Source: Litorimonas sp051251645
GTDB taxonomy: Bacteria; Pseudomonadota; Alphaproteobacteria; Caulobacterales; Maricaulaceae
Assembly: GCA_051251645.1 (NCBI GenBank)
Contig: JBPOEY010000001.1
Coordinates: forward strand, 806,001 to 870,000
Direction: 5' to 3'
Length of the DNA: 64,000 nt
This document shows positions 17,652 through 26,629 of this stretch, piece after piece. The first letter of the stretch is position 1; every line of letters starts with the position of its first letter. The notes beneath the pieces were generated by a model, which was given only the letters and a program-made list of their open reading frames with translations, did no database searches and was not told the origin of the DNA. The translations under genes and the position numbers were made by a program.

Positions 17652-18073
17652 AAGCGGTCAACGCCGGTTTTGCCGCTCTGTCTGGGTTGGCGATGCTAAG
17701 TGGCTGCGGATCCACGCAGGTCTTTAATCCGCAAAGCCAATATCCGCCAGACCCCTATGTTAAAGGCTATGCCGGTCCGGATGATTGTATAGGCGGCGAA
17801 GCGCTCGCCGCAATTTCGCTTGATTTACCTGAATATCCCAGCCGCGCCTTTCGCACGGGTCGACAAGGGTGGGTTATCCTGCGTCTTGATGTTGGGGCTG
17901 ACGGATCGGTGGTTGAGGCAGTGGCCCAACGCGCACTTCCTGTTGGCCTATTCGAAAAATCAGCAGAAAGTGCGGCACGCGAATGGCGGTTTCAGCCTCC
18001 AGCCAATGGCGGCTTGTCGGATTGTCGCGTTCTCATTCGCTATCGACTAGGCGCGGTGAGTTTGGGCGGCTAA
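17648..18073 (+). CDS. TonB C-terminal-domain lipoprotein
   Basis: A 141-aa putative lipoprotein. The signal peptide ends in the lipobox LSGC (Cys20). After a short linker a TonB-like C-terminal domain (about residues 58-130) is seen: YPSRAFRTGRQGWVILRLDV, DGSVVEAV and AAREWRFQPP. Proteins of this layout are short stand-alone TonB-domain proteins of unknown job. It overlaps ptsH by four bases and probably sits in the same transcript. No hydrophobic membrane helix other than the signal is seen. Confidence 0.75.
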   Translation: MKAVNAGFAALSGLAMLSGCGSTQVFNPQSQYPPDPYVKGYAGPDDCIGGEALAAISLDLPEYPSRAFRTGRQGWVILRLDVGADGSVVEAVAQRALPVGLFEKSAESAAREWRFQPPANGGLSDCRVLIRYRLGAVSLGG

Positions 18074-18176
18074 GGGCGCGACGGCTGCATTCTTGTTGTC
18101 AATCTAGAGGCATCGCAAGGCGTCAAAGTAATCGTCAATCGGCTCAAAGCCGAAAACCGCACGGACAAGCTTTAAT

Positions 18177-19517
18177 ATGGCACAGTATTTTGGAACTGAT
18201 GGCATTCGCGGTCGTGCGGGTGAGGGTAAATTATCCGAAGACTCGCTCGAAAAATTGGCTCACGCGATCGGCGCACATTTTGGCGCTGGTGCAACGGCTG
18301 TGATCGGACGCGATACGCGTGAATCGGGTGATTGGGTTAAACGCGCTTTGACGCGAGGTTTAACCCGTCAGGGCGTCAATGTAACATCGGTTGGCATTTC
18401 GCCCACGCCTGCGACAGCGTCGATGGTGCCACATCTTGATGCAGATTTCGGTTTAATGATCACGGCGTCGCATAACCCCTATCATGATAATGGGGTCAAA
18501 TTATTCGGTCCTGATGGGCGCAAGATTTCAGATGTGGCGCAGGACGCGATCGAAGGCTTAATCGCAACAGCCATATCGGACGGTCTTGATGCGGCAAAGA
18601 GCCCGGGCGTTGAGCGCACAGAGCAGGACAAATCCGAGGTCTATGTTGAGGCGCTCAGCACAGCTTTTCGATCAACGGGGCAATCAAGTCTATCGGGTCT
18701 AAGGGTCGTTGCGGATTGTGCTAACGGGGCCGCGTTTAAAACATTCCCTGCGGTCTTACGGGCGCTCGGGGCTGATCCCGTCTTGATCGGAATCGCGCCG
18801 AATGGGCAGAATATCAACGCCGCTTGTGGGTCGACTCATCCTGAGGCGCTCGCGAAAGCCGTGCGTGATGCCGGTGCCGATATCGGTGTGGCGTTAGACG
18901 GTGATGCAGACCGCCTGATTATGGTCGATAATAACGGCGCGGTCGTTGATGGCGATCAACTGATTGCGCGCATAGCGACGGATTGGCAGGCGCAAACTCT
19001 ATTGCGAGGGGATGCGGTTGTTTCGACCGTCATGTCTAATCTTGGGTTGGAGCGTTATCTTGAGGCTAAAGGCTTGCGGTTGGAGCGCACGGCGGTTGGG
19101 GATCGTCATGTGGCCGCGCGGATGATCGCGCTTGATTCTAATCTCGGCGGCGAACCGTCCGGGCATTTGTTGATGACGGATTATGGGGTGACGGGCGACG
19201 GCAGTTTGGCGGCGTTGATGATTTTAGCAGGCTTGCTCGCATCGGGCCAATCTAGTGCCGATTATCTCCGGGTGTTTGAGCCCTTCCCACAAATATTGAA
19301 AAATGTCCGTTTTTCGGGCGCTTCACCGTTGCTGCAAGAGCGTATTCAACAGGCTATCCAAGACGCAGACAAAAGGCTTGGCCAGAGCGGTCGTGTGTTG
19401 GTCCGCGCGTCGGGAACAGAACCACTAATCCGCGTTATGGCGGAAGGGGAAGACACGCAGCTCGTTTCGGGGGCAGTCGAAGAACTTTGCGCCTTAATTG
19501 AACAGGCTGCCGAATAG
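18177..19517 (+). CDS. glmM: Phosphoglucosamine mutase
   Basis: Converts glucosamine-6-phosphate to glucosamine-1-phosphate for UDP-GlcNAc and cell-wall synthesis. The 446-aa protein shows the start MAQYFGTDGIRGRAG, the phospho-Ser98 in TASHNP, the Mg site DGDADR, EPSGHLL, and the C-terminal phosphate-binding RASGTEPLIRVM. Length and motifs are normal. It follows the lipoprotein gene after 103 bases, which may hold a promoter. Confidence 0.97.
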   Translation: MAQYFGTDGIRGRAGEGKLSEDSLEKLAHAIGAHFGAGATAVIGRDTRESGDWVKRALTRGLTRQGVNVTSVGISPTPATASMVPHLDADFGLMITASHNPYHDNGVKLFGPDGRKISDVAQDAIEGLIATAISDGLDAAKSPGVERTEQDKSEVYVEALSTAFRSTGQSSLSGLRVVADCANGAAFKTFPAVLRALGADPVLIGIAPNGQNINAACGSTHPEALAKAVRDAGADIGVALDGDADRLIMVDNNGAVVDGDQLIARIATDWQAQTLLRGDAVVSTVMSNLGLERYLEAKGLRLERTAVGDRHVAARMIALDSNLGGEPSGHLLMTDYGVTGDGSLAALMILAGLLASGQSSADYLRVFEPFPQILKNVRFSGASPLLQERIQQAIQDADKRLGQSGRVLVRASGTEPLIRVMAEGEDTQLVSGAVEELCALIEQAAE

Positions 19518-19623
19518 TCACGGTTCTGACTTTCTTCTTTGGGCTTAGGTGTCTATCCCGCACAGTGGGGCAAGACAGTTTTGGCGATTGCGCCCAATTT
19601 TTTGGAGATGATTTTCTCAGACC

Positions 19624-22077
19624 GTGCCTGCTTTGATGATTGATACCCAATTTTCAATAACCGCCATCGCGGTGTTGCTCGCTGTCCTTATGGGCGGCGT
19701 CATGCTTGCGTTGCTCCGGCGTATGGGTCGCGCTGAAATGCGGTGGAAGAGTCGCGCGAAAGATCTGGATGCGCAGGTTGGCAATTATGACGCGGTTTTC
19801 GGCGCTTATCCTGGACTTGTATTGGTTTGGGATGATGGCGGGATCATATTGGGCGCAGAGGCCGAATTTGGTTTGCCGCGTGTCTTTGGGAGCCCCGCCG
19901 CGCTGGCGTCTATGATGCGGTTTTCAGAACCCGGACGCGCGAAAGATCTCGCGATGCGGATTTTGTCCGGCCTCGCTGATTTAGATACTGTGTCTGATCA
20001 AACCCGCCCGCCAACTCTGCGAACCCTTTTGGTAGCGCTGCGCAAGAGCGGGGAGGCATTCTCGACATCGATAATCCTACCGGGCGGCAAGATCATCGAA
20101 GCGGATGGCCGCGTGGCCGGACAGCAAATTGTTCTTTGGCTGCAAGATGGCTCTATCCGCGGTGCGGATGAGCGCGAGGCGATTTCGCGGTTTGAAATCA
20201 CGCGCTTGACCGCAGAAGTCCAACCTGTTGCCTTTGTCGAAATGATGAGCCGATCGCCGCATCCGGTTTGGCGACTGTCCAGCACCCGAAAGATCAATTG
20301 GGCAAACCCAATTTATATTCGCGCTGTCGGCGGCAAAAACCTCGAAGACGTTGTTGAACGACAGCTTCATCTTGATGCGATGGCGCAATCCGAAGCGATG
20401 AGCGTTTTGGAAACGGGCAATCCGACTCGGTCCGTTCGACCCATCATCACGGGGAGCGGTCAACGGATGGCCATGCGGATTGATCTGTTCCCGGTCAGCG
20501 GCGGCGTGGCCGGCATTGCGATGGACTCGTCAGAGGCCGAGACTTTAAAGCGGATGTTGGACCGTCACTTAGCGGCCCATGAGGCGTGGCTGGGTAAAAC
20601 GGGTGAGGCCGTAATCTCCTTTTCGCCGGATAAAACGCTACGAAGCTTCAATCCCGCTTTTATCAACCTGTTTAAACTTGATCCGTCTTGGCTTCACAGC
20701 GGTCCAAACCACGCCGCTTTGCTCGATCGTCTTCGCGAGACAGAGCAGCTCCCGCATCAATCGGATTATAAACAATGGAAAGCCAATGAATTGGCGCTCT
20801 ATACGGATTGGCCGACTGAAGTGCCGGAGGAAACATGGGGGCTTCCCAATGGCAACCTCTACCGGGTTGTGCGGATGCGTGATGCCGAAGGCGGGATCAG
20901 CATTCTGTTCTCCGATATCACTGACAAAATGACGCTGAAAAGCAAGCTCGGCACCCTCATAAATGTGCAGCGCGCGACACTTGATAAGCTCACCGAAGGC
21001 ATTGCTGTGTTCGGGACGGATGGACGGTTGCGGTTGCATAATTCCGCTTTTGCCACGCTCTGGAATCTTGCTGAAGATGATTTGAAAGGCAATCCGCGCT
21101 TTTCTGACATCATCGACATGTGCCTGCCGCTCTATCATGACTTGGAATTTTGGAACGAGCTTAAGGCCAGAGCGACTGACCCGAACCCGGATGTAAGACG
21201 ACAAAAAGAAGACGAAATTACCTGTTCCGATAAACGTGTCATGCATTGGTTGTCGCGGCCCTTGCCGGATGGCGCAACCCTGATTGCATGGGACGATATT
21301 ACGGCGTCACGCCGCACTGAACGCGCGCTGCGAGAACGCGCCGAAGCGTTGGAAGAAGCGGACCGGATGAAGAGCGAATTTGTCGGTCACGTGTCCTACC
21401 AACTGCGCACCCCTCTGACAACGATCGCGGGTTACTCTGACTTTCTACAGAATGGTGGAGCGGGTGAGCTCTCGGACAAGCAAAGCGAATATGTTTTTGC
21501 GATCCAAAGCGCGTCTGAGGACTTGGCCAAAGCCATTGACGATATCCTCGATATTGCGGCGATTGATGCGGATAAGCTTGATCTTGAACTCGGCGATGTC
21601 GACATTTTTGCGTTGCTTGACCATTCACTCGATTATGTTGCGACTAAGGCTGACGATACGCGCGTGACACTTGATTTAGTCTGCTGTCCAGACATCGGTT
21701 TGGTTCGCGCTGATGAAACGCGGCTTAAGCAAGTTGTCTACAATCTACTCGCCAATGCCTTGCGCTTTACCAAACCAGGCGGATTGATTGAACTTGGCGC
21801 GGAACGCTCAGCGGCAGGTGGCGTGCGACTCTGGGTGCGCGACACGGGCGTTGGTATTCCGCTCGACCGTCAGGCGGCTGTGTTTGAAAGTTTCGAAAGT
21901 TCACGCGGCGGTGTCGGTCTTGGCCTGACCCTCGTGCAACGTATTATTGACCGTCACGGTGGTTGGGTCGAACTTGATAGTGTCGAGGGGCAGGGAACGC
22001 ATGTATCCGTTTATTTGCCGCGCGAAGCCAATCCAGACGGTGCAAACCCGGAACTTTTCGCCGTCATTGAAAACTAG
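19624..22077 (+). CDS. divL: DivL-type PAS sensor kinase with Tyr in the H box
   Basis: In Caulobacter-like bacteria DivL is an unusual kinase that controls CckA and so the CtrA cell-cycle relay. The 817-aa protein has one N-terminal membrane helix (about 5-25), a long region with PAS-like segments (about 320-560), a dimerisation helix with FVGHVSYQLRTPLTTI, and an ATPase domain with NLLANALRF, DTGVGIP and GVGLGLTL. In ordinary kinases the H box is S-H-E-L-R; here Tyr592 replaces His, the mark of DivL. The start is uncertain: GTG 19624 lacks a close ribosome site, and an in-frame ATG lies at 19636. Neighbours glmM and rpoZ are not part of its known partner set. Confidence 0.85.
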   Translation: MPALMIDTQFSITAIAVLLAVLMGGVMLALLRRMGRAEMRWKSRAKDLDAQVGNYDAVFGAYPGLVLVWDDGGIILGAEAEFGLPRVFGSPAALASMMRFSEPGRAKDLAMRILSGLADLDTVSDQTRPPTLRTLLVALRKSGEAFSTSIILPGGKIIEADGRVAGQQIVLWLQDGSIRGADEREAISRFEITRLTAEVQPVAFVEMMSRSPHPVWRLSSTRKINWANPIYIRAVGGKNLEDVVERQLHLDAMAQSEAMSVLETGNPTRSVRPIITGSGQRMAMRIDLFPVSGGVAGIAMDSSEAETLKRMLDRHLAAHEAWLGKTGEAVISFSPDKTLRSFNPAFINLFKLDPSWLHSGPNHAALLDRLRETEQLPHQSDYKQWKANELALYTDWPTEVPEETWGLPNGNLYRVVRMRDAEGGISILFSDITDKMTLKSKLGTLINVQRATLDKLTEGIAVFGTDGRLRLHNSAFATLWNLAEDDLKGNPRFSDIIDMCLPLYHDLEFWNELKARATDPNPDVRRQKEDEITCSDKRVMHWLSRPLPDGATLIAWDDITASRRTERALRERAEALEEADRMKSEFVGHVSYQLRTPLTTIAGYSDFLQNGGAGELSDKQSEYVFAIQSASEDLAKAIDDILDIAAIDADKLDLELGDVDIFALLDHSLDYVATKADDTRVTLDLVCCPDIGLVRADETRLKQVVYNLLANALRFTKPGGLIELGAERSAAGGVRLWVRDTGVGIPLDRQAAVFESFESSRGGVGLGLTLVQRIIDRHGGWVELDSVEGQGTHVSVYLPREANPDGANPELFAVIEN

Positions 22078-22087
22078 TCGTCTTGTG

Positions 22088-22124
22088 TTTACGCGGCTTG
22101 CCTTTTCATATCCGCTTGCGTAAA
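22088..22124. promoter_or_regulatory. Inverted repeat upstream of rpoZ
   Basis: TTTACGC (22088-22094) and GCGTAAA (22118-22124) are perfect inverted copies 23 bases apart in the 83-base divL-rpoZ gap, and a related TTTACGA lies nearby at 22146-22152. It may be a protein-binding site in the rpoZ promoter; no factor can be named. Confidence 0.3.
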
Positions 22125-22160
22125 TGCGACCACTGATTTTCCTTCATTTACGAGTCCCCT

Positions 22161-22535
22161 ATGGCCCGCGTTACCGTTGAAGATTGCGTCGAAAAGATCC
22201 CGAATCGGTTCGACCTCGTTCTGCTTGCCTCGCACCGCTCCCGTAATATTTCGGCTGGCGCGAGCCTGACCGTTGATCGCGACAATGACAAAACACCTGT
22301 TGTCTCTCTGCGTGAACTCGCGGAAGGTAATTTGGAGTTGGATGATTTGCGCGAAAGCCTGATCTCTAACCTACAGCGTGTCATCACGGATGATGATATG
22401 CCCGATGAAGCCAAAGAAGATGCGCCGGTTCTCGCGATTGAACAAGGTGATACGCAGCCGAAGGAAATGTCCGAAGCGGACCTCCTACGCGCGCTTCAAG
22501 GTGACCGCGACAATGATAGTTCGACCCGCTTCTAA
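22161..22535 (+). CDS. rpoZ: RNA polymerase omega subunit
   Basis: Smallest core subunit, aids folding of beta-prime. The 124-aa protein has the family start MARVTVEDC and PNRFDLVLLASHRSRNI, followed by an acidic tail typical of alphaproteobacterial omega. rpoZ next to spoT is the standard order. A strong hairpin between them (22560-22589) may end rpoZ transcripts or attenuate spoT. Confidence 0.95.
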   Translation: MARVTVEDCVEKIPNRFDLVLLASHRSRNISAGASLTVDRDNDKTPVVSLRELAEGNLELDDLRESLISNLQRVITDDDMPDEAKEDAPVLAIEQGDTQPKEMSEADLLRALQGDRDNDSSTRF

Positions 22536-22559
22536 CGCCTCGAACATCGCAATCGATTT

Positions 22560-22589
22560 AAAAGCCACCGGTTTTCCCCGGTGGCTTTT
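22560..22589 (+). terminator. Hairpin between rpoZ and spoT
   Basis: AAAAGCCACCGG pairs with CCGGTGGCTTTT across a six-base loop. The T run is short (four), so it could act as a partial terminator or attenuator for spoT, which starts 28 bases further. Confidence 0.7.
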
Positions 22590-22616
22590 GCATATGTGCC
22601 TGTCTATATCAGCACT

Positions 22617-24875
22617 GTGAACGATCACACGCCGATCCTGCCCGCCCCGAAAAGCGGAAAGCTAAGCTATCTGCGCCAGTTTGAACTGGTCGAGCGGGTC
22701 AAAGCCTATGACCCCTCCGCGGATGAAGGTCTGATCAACAAAGCCTATATTTTCACTATTAAAGCGCATGGTGAGCAGAAGCGCCATTCGGGCGACCCCT
22801 ATTTTGCCCATCCTATCGAAGTCGCCGGCATTCTGGCGAATTTACATCTTGATGTGGCCTCGATTTGTACGGCGCTGCTCCATGACGTTCTCGAAGACAC
22901 GGATGTGACGCGTGAGGAGTTGGCGAAAGAGTTTACGCCTGAAATCGCGGCACTCGTAGACGGTGTGACGAAGCTTTCGCAGTTAGAACTCAGCCCATCC
23001 GCTACCAAAGAGAGTGCACAGGCGGAAAACTTCCAGAAATTCGTTCTTGCGATGAGCAAGGATGTCCGTGTCCTGCTGGTCAAACTCTGTGACCGTCTGC
23101 ACAATATGCGCACATTGGAATATCATCCGCGGCAATCGTCCCGTGAGAGGATCGCGCTTGAAACCTTAGAAATTTATGCCCCATTGGCCCGTCGCATTGG
23201 GGTGGATCGGATATGTTCTGAACTTGAAAACTTGTCGTTCCAACACCTCAATGAGGGGGCTTATGAAGGTATCATGCGCCGGCTTGAAGATTGGCGACAG
23301 AATCAAGGTGAGGCGATCAGTGAAGTCTCGACGTCGCTAAGAAATTTATTCGACCAGCATGATTTCAAGGTTCGCATTTATGGGCGGGAGAAACGCCCTT
23401 TCGCGATTTGGCGAAAGTTACAGCGCCAGAACATTAGTTTTGAAGACGTGGCTGATCTTTATGCTTTCCGTATTCTGACGGAACGCGAAGAAGACTGTTA
23501 CCGTGTTTTGGGGGTTCTGCATCGGCACTACCGAGCCGTTCCCGCGCGGTTTCGAGATTTCATCAGCGTGCCAAAGCCCAATGGTTATCAATCGTTACAC
23601 ACGACGATTCGTACGCCAGACAATCGCCGCGTTGAAATCCAAATCCGGACAGAACGGATGGAAGATGTGGCCGAACGGGGCGTGGCCGCGCATTGGACCT
23701 ATAAAGATCAATCCTACGCTTATGATCCGGTACGCGCCCAGGCGTCTGGCGGTGATCCGCTACGTCGGATTCGACCGCTCGTCGAGATGATGGAACAATC
23801 CGGCGATGCTGCGGAATTTCTAGAGCATGCCAAGCTCGAAATGTTTACCGATCAGGTGTTCGCATTTACGCCCAAAGGCGATCTCATCTCTTTGCCGCGT
23901 GGCGCGACTCCGCTTGATTTTGCTTATGCCGTTCATACCAAAGTCGGCGACACCTGTATTGGGGCTATCGTAAATAGTAGTCGGGTTCCTTTGCGGACCC
24001 GGCTGCGCAACGGCGATGTTGTTAAGATCGTTCGCGGGGGCACACCGGAACCGCAAGAGGGCTGGGAGCATATGGTCGTGACCGGTAAAGCCCGGTCTGC
24101 GCTGCGCCGCTTGACGCGCGAAGGCGAAGCGGAAGAATTCCGACGGATCGGCGCGATGTTGGCCGAACATGCATTTCATCGTGAAAATCAGCCTTTTTCA
24201 AAGAAATCTCTCGATGATGTCGTCAAACGGATGGGCTTAGGCCAAGTCGATGAAGTCTATGAAATTCTCGGTCGCGGCGACCTTTCCATGAACGACTTCA
24301 TCATCACCGTTTTCCCGGCCTTGAAGGACCGCGATGCTGACGAAGAGATGGCCAATCGTGATCTGATTAGCGACAGGACGGCTCGGCTTTATATTAAGGG
24401 TGAGGAGTTGCGGCCCGGAGTGACCTTGCATTTGGAATCTTGTTGTTCGCCGATACCCGGTGACCGCATTATCGGGTTACAGTCGCGTCAGGGTGGGATT
24501 GATATCCACACGATTGATTGCGAAGAATTGGCCAAACATGAAGCTGTTCCTCAAAATTGGATCGATCTTGGCTGGCGTCGCGCAGCCGAAAAAGCGGCTT
24601 CGACGGCCCGCGTCACAACGACCGTTCAACATGTTCCGGGTGCTTTGGCTGACGTTACCCGTATCATTGGCGAGAATTCCGGCAACCTCATCAACATCAA
24701 GACGCTGCAACGGAGCCCGGCCTTTTTTGACATGCTGTTAGATCTGGAGGTCCGCGATAACAGGCACCTTCTCGCAATCATTGCCGCGATGCGTACTTCG
24801 ACCTATGTGGTCGCCGCAGACCGAACGCGGTCGCAGGTTGAAAAAGGCGAAAGTAATGACCCAAGCTCAGGGTAA
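22617..24875 (+). CDS. spoT: Bifunctional (p)ppGpp synthetase/hydrolase
   Basis: Makes and degrades the alarmone (p)ppGpp. The 752-aa protein has an HD hydrolase domain (about 35-190; LLHDVLED with His89-Asp90), a synthetase domain (about 230-360; GYQSLHTT at 323-330), a TGS domain (about 395-455; FAYAVHTKVGD) and a C-terminal ACT domain. Both active sites look intact. The start is unsure: GTG 22617 gives the usual length, while GTGs at 22596 and 22581 are in frame and the last overlaps the hairpin. It overlaps pyrE by 20 bases if pyrE starts at 24856. Confidence 0.95.
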   Translation: MNDHTPILPAPKSGKLSYLRQFELVERVKAYDPSADEGLINKAYIFTIKAHGEQKRHSGDPYFAHPIEVAGILANLHLDVASICTALLHDVLEDTDVTREELAKEFTPEIAALVDGVTKLSQLELSPSATKESAQAENFQKFVLAMSKDVRVLLVKLCDRLHNMRTLEYHPRQSSRERIALETLEIYAPLARRIGVDRICSELENLSFQHLNEGAYEGIMRRLEDWRQNQGEAISEVSTSLRNLFDQHDFKVRIYGREKRPFAIWRKLQRQNISFEDVADLYAFRILTEREEDCYRVLGVLHRHYRAVPARFRDFISVPKPNGYQSLHTTIRTPDNRRVEIQIRTERMEDVAERGVAAHWTYKDQSYAYDPVRAQASGGDPLRRIRPLVEMMEQSGDAAEFLEHAKLEMFTDQVFAFTPKGDLISLPRGATPLDFAYAVHTKVGDTCIGAIVNSSRVPLRTRLRNGDVVKIVRGGTPEPQEGWEHMVVTGKARSALRRLTREGEAEEFRRIGAMLAEHAFHRENQPFSKKSLDDVVKRMGLGQVDEVYEILGRGDLSMNDFIITVFPALKDRDADEEMANRDLISDRTARLYIKGEELRPGVTLHLESCCSPIPGDRIIGLQSRQGGIDIHTIDCEELAKHEAVPQNWIDLGWRRAAEKAASTARVTTTVQHVPGALADVTRIIGENSGNLINIKTLQRSPAFFDMLLDLEVRDNRHLLAIIAAMRTSTYVVAADRTRSQVEKGESNDPSSG

Positions 24876-25461
24876 AATGACAACAGCGGATGTGCTGGAT
24901 ATCTTCCGCGAAGCCGGGGCTTTGCTGGAAGGGCACTTTATCCTGTCATCCGGGCGTCGCAGCGCCTTGTTTATGCAAAAAGCTCTGATTTTTCAAAATC
25001 CCGTTCTGACCGCCAAGGTTTGTGCGGCTTTGGCCGATAAGGTTCGGGAACAGCTGGGAACACTGCCTGACGTAATTATCGCACCTGCCATGGGTGGCGT
25101 GATCCCCGGCTATGAAATGGCCCGGCAGCTAGGTCTGAATTCCATGTTTATGGAGCGTGAAGGGGGTGAATTTACGTTGCGCCGAGGCTTCACGTTAGAG
25201 GAAGGCCAAACCGTGCTAATGGTCGAAGATATTGTCACAACAGGCCTGTCGTCCCGCGAAACGATTGCGGCCATTACAAAAGCGGGCGGACACGTCGTGG
25301 CAGGCTGCTGCATCTTTGACCGCTCCGGCGGTGACGCTGATATTGGCGTTCCGCTCATTAGCCTCGCGTCAAAACGGTTCCCCGATTACGATCCCAATGA
25401 CTTGCCCCCTGAACTTTCCGGGACAGTCGCGATCAAGCCGGGTAGCCGGGGTCTGACATAA
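24856..25461 (+). CDS. pyrE: Orotate phosphoribosyltransferase
   Basis: Joins orotate to PRPP in pyrimidine synthesis. The 201-aa protein shows EGHFILSSGRRS, PAMGGVIPGYEMAR and the PRPP loop LMVEDIVTTGLSS. ATG 24856 has an AGGCGA-like box and overlaps the spoT end; ATG 24877 just after the spoT stop would give 194 aa and a family-like start (MTTADVLDIF). Either is possible. Its stop overlaps the pdxJ start by one base (TAATG). Confidence 0.95.
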   Translation: MTQAQGKMTTADVLDIFREAGALLEGHFILSSGRRSALFMQKALIFQNPVLTAKVCAALADKVREQLGTLPDVIIAPAMGGVIPGYEMARQLGLNSMFMEREGGEFTLRRGFTLEEGQTVLMVEDIVTTGLSSRETIAAITKAGGHVVAGCCIFDRSGGDADIGVPLISLASKRFPDYDPNDLPPELSGTVAIKPGSRGLT

Positions 25462-26222
25462 TGCGAACGAGCGGGTCTCTCCGACTCGGAGTTAATATTG
25501 ATCACGTCGCAACGCTGCGCAATGCGCGTGGTGGAACGCATCCCGACCCCGTTGAGGCCGCAAAAGCCGCAATTGCGGCGGGGGCTGACGGTATCACGGC
25601 GCATTTGCGTGAGGATCGGCGTCATATTACAGATAATGATATGGAGCGCCTGGCCGTGCTTTGTGAGGAGCAGAACATTCCGCTCAACATGGAATTGGCG
25701 GGGACGGACGAAATGGTGTCGATTGCAACGCGTCTGAAACCGCATGCCGCATGTATTGTTCCGGAACGGCGTGAGGAGCGCACGACCGAGGGTGGATTGG
25801 ACGTGGCGGGACAGCATAATCGTCTCGTGCCGATTATTGCTCAACTGGCAGAGGCCGGGTGCCGCGTCTCACTTTTTATCGAAGCGAAACCACACCAGAT
25901 CACAGCAGCCGCTTCGACCCGTGCAGAAGTCGTCGAATTTCATACGGGAGCTTATGCCCACGCGTTGGATGACGGCGATGACCCGAAAGCCAATGCAATA
26001 TTGGAGCAGCTATGCGAAGGCGGACGGCTGGCCCATGCGGCAGGCTTAGAGGTCCATTACGGGCATGGTCTTACCTTTGATAATGTCGGGCCTATCGCAC
26101 GTATCGAAGAGGCTCAGGAACTTAATATCGGCCATTTTATCATTGGCGAAGCCGTGTTTCTGGGTTTGCGGCCTGCGATTGAACGTATGGCGTCTCTTAT
26201 TCGTGATGCGCGCGCGACATGA
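25461..26222 (+). CDS. pdxJ: Pyridoxine 5'-phosphate synthase
   Basis: Condenses 1-deoxyxylulose-5-phosphate with 3-amino-2-oxopropyl phosphate in the DXP-dependent vitamin B6 route. The 253-aa TIM barrel starts RLGVNIDHVATLRNARGG, the family signature, and has GADGITAHLREDRRHI and EVHYGHGL. It overlaps pyrE by one base and acpS by four (ATGA). pdxJ-acpS linkage is widespread. Confidence 0.97.
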   Translation: MRTSGSLRLGVNIDHVATLRNARGGTHPDPVEAAKAAIAAGADGITAHLREDRRHITDNDMERLAVLCEEQNIPLNMELAGTDEMVSIATRLKPHAACIVPERREERTTEGGLDVAGQHNRLVPIIAQLAEAGCRVSLFIEAKPHQITAAASTRAEVVEFHTGAYAHALDDGDDPKANAILEQLCEGGRLAHAAGLEVHYGHGLTFDNVGPIARIEEAQELNIGHFIIGEAVFLGLRPAIERMASLIRDARAT

Positions 26223-26617
26223 TTTTGGGCATCGGCACAGATATTTGCGATATTCGCCGTATTCGGAAAATCTATGACCGCCACTCAAATAGGTTCGCGG
26301 CAAAAGTTCTGACCGAAGCCGAGCGTGAAAAATGCCTCTCTCGTATGGACCCTGTGCCGTGTCTGTCTAAGCGTTTCGCCGCCAAGGAAGCTGTTGCAAA
26401 AGCCTTGGCAACAGAGCACAGCGGCGCACTATCTTGGCATAATGTTGAGATTTACAACGATAAATCCGGCCGGCCCGGCGTGCTGCTCCATGGCGGCGCG
26501 GCCGAGCGATTACGCGCACTTCTGCCCGAAGACCACACCGCACATATCCGTGTTAGCCTCTCTGATGAGGTCGATTTTGCTGTGGCCTTTGCGGTAGTCG
26601 AAGCGCGGCCCGGCTGA
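26219..26617 (+). CDS. acpS: Holo-[acyl-carrier-protein] synthase
   Basis: Transfers the phosphopantetheine arm from CoA to acyl carrier protein. The 132-aa protein has the start ILGIGTDICDIRRI (metal-binding Asp) and the second motif RFAAKEAVAKAL, both diagnostic of AcpS. It overlaps pdxJ by four bases and lepB starts 12 bases after it. Confidence 0.96.
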   Translation: MILGIGTDICDIRRIRKIYDRHSNRFAAKVLTEAEREKCLSRMDPVPCLSKRFAAKEAVAKALATEHSGALSWHNVEIYNDKSGRPGVLLHGGAAERLRALLPEDHTAHIRVSLSDEVDFAVAFAVVEARPG

Positions 26618-26629
26618 TAAGCGGCCTCC

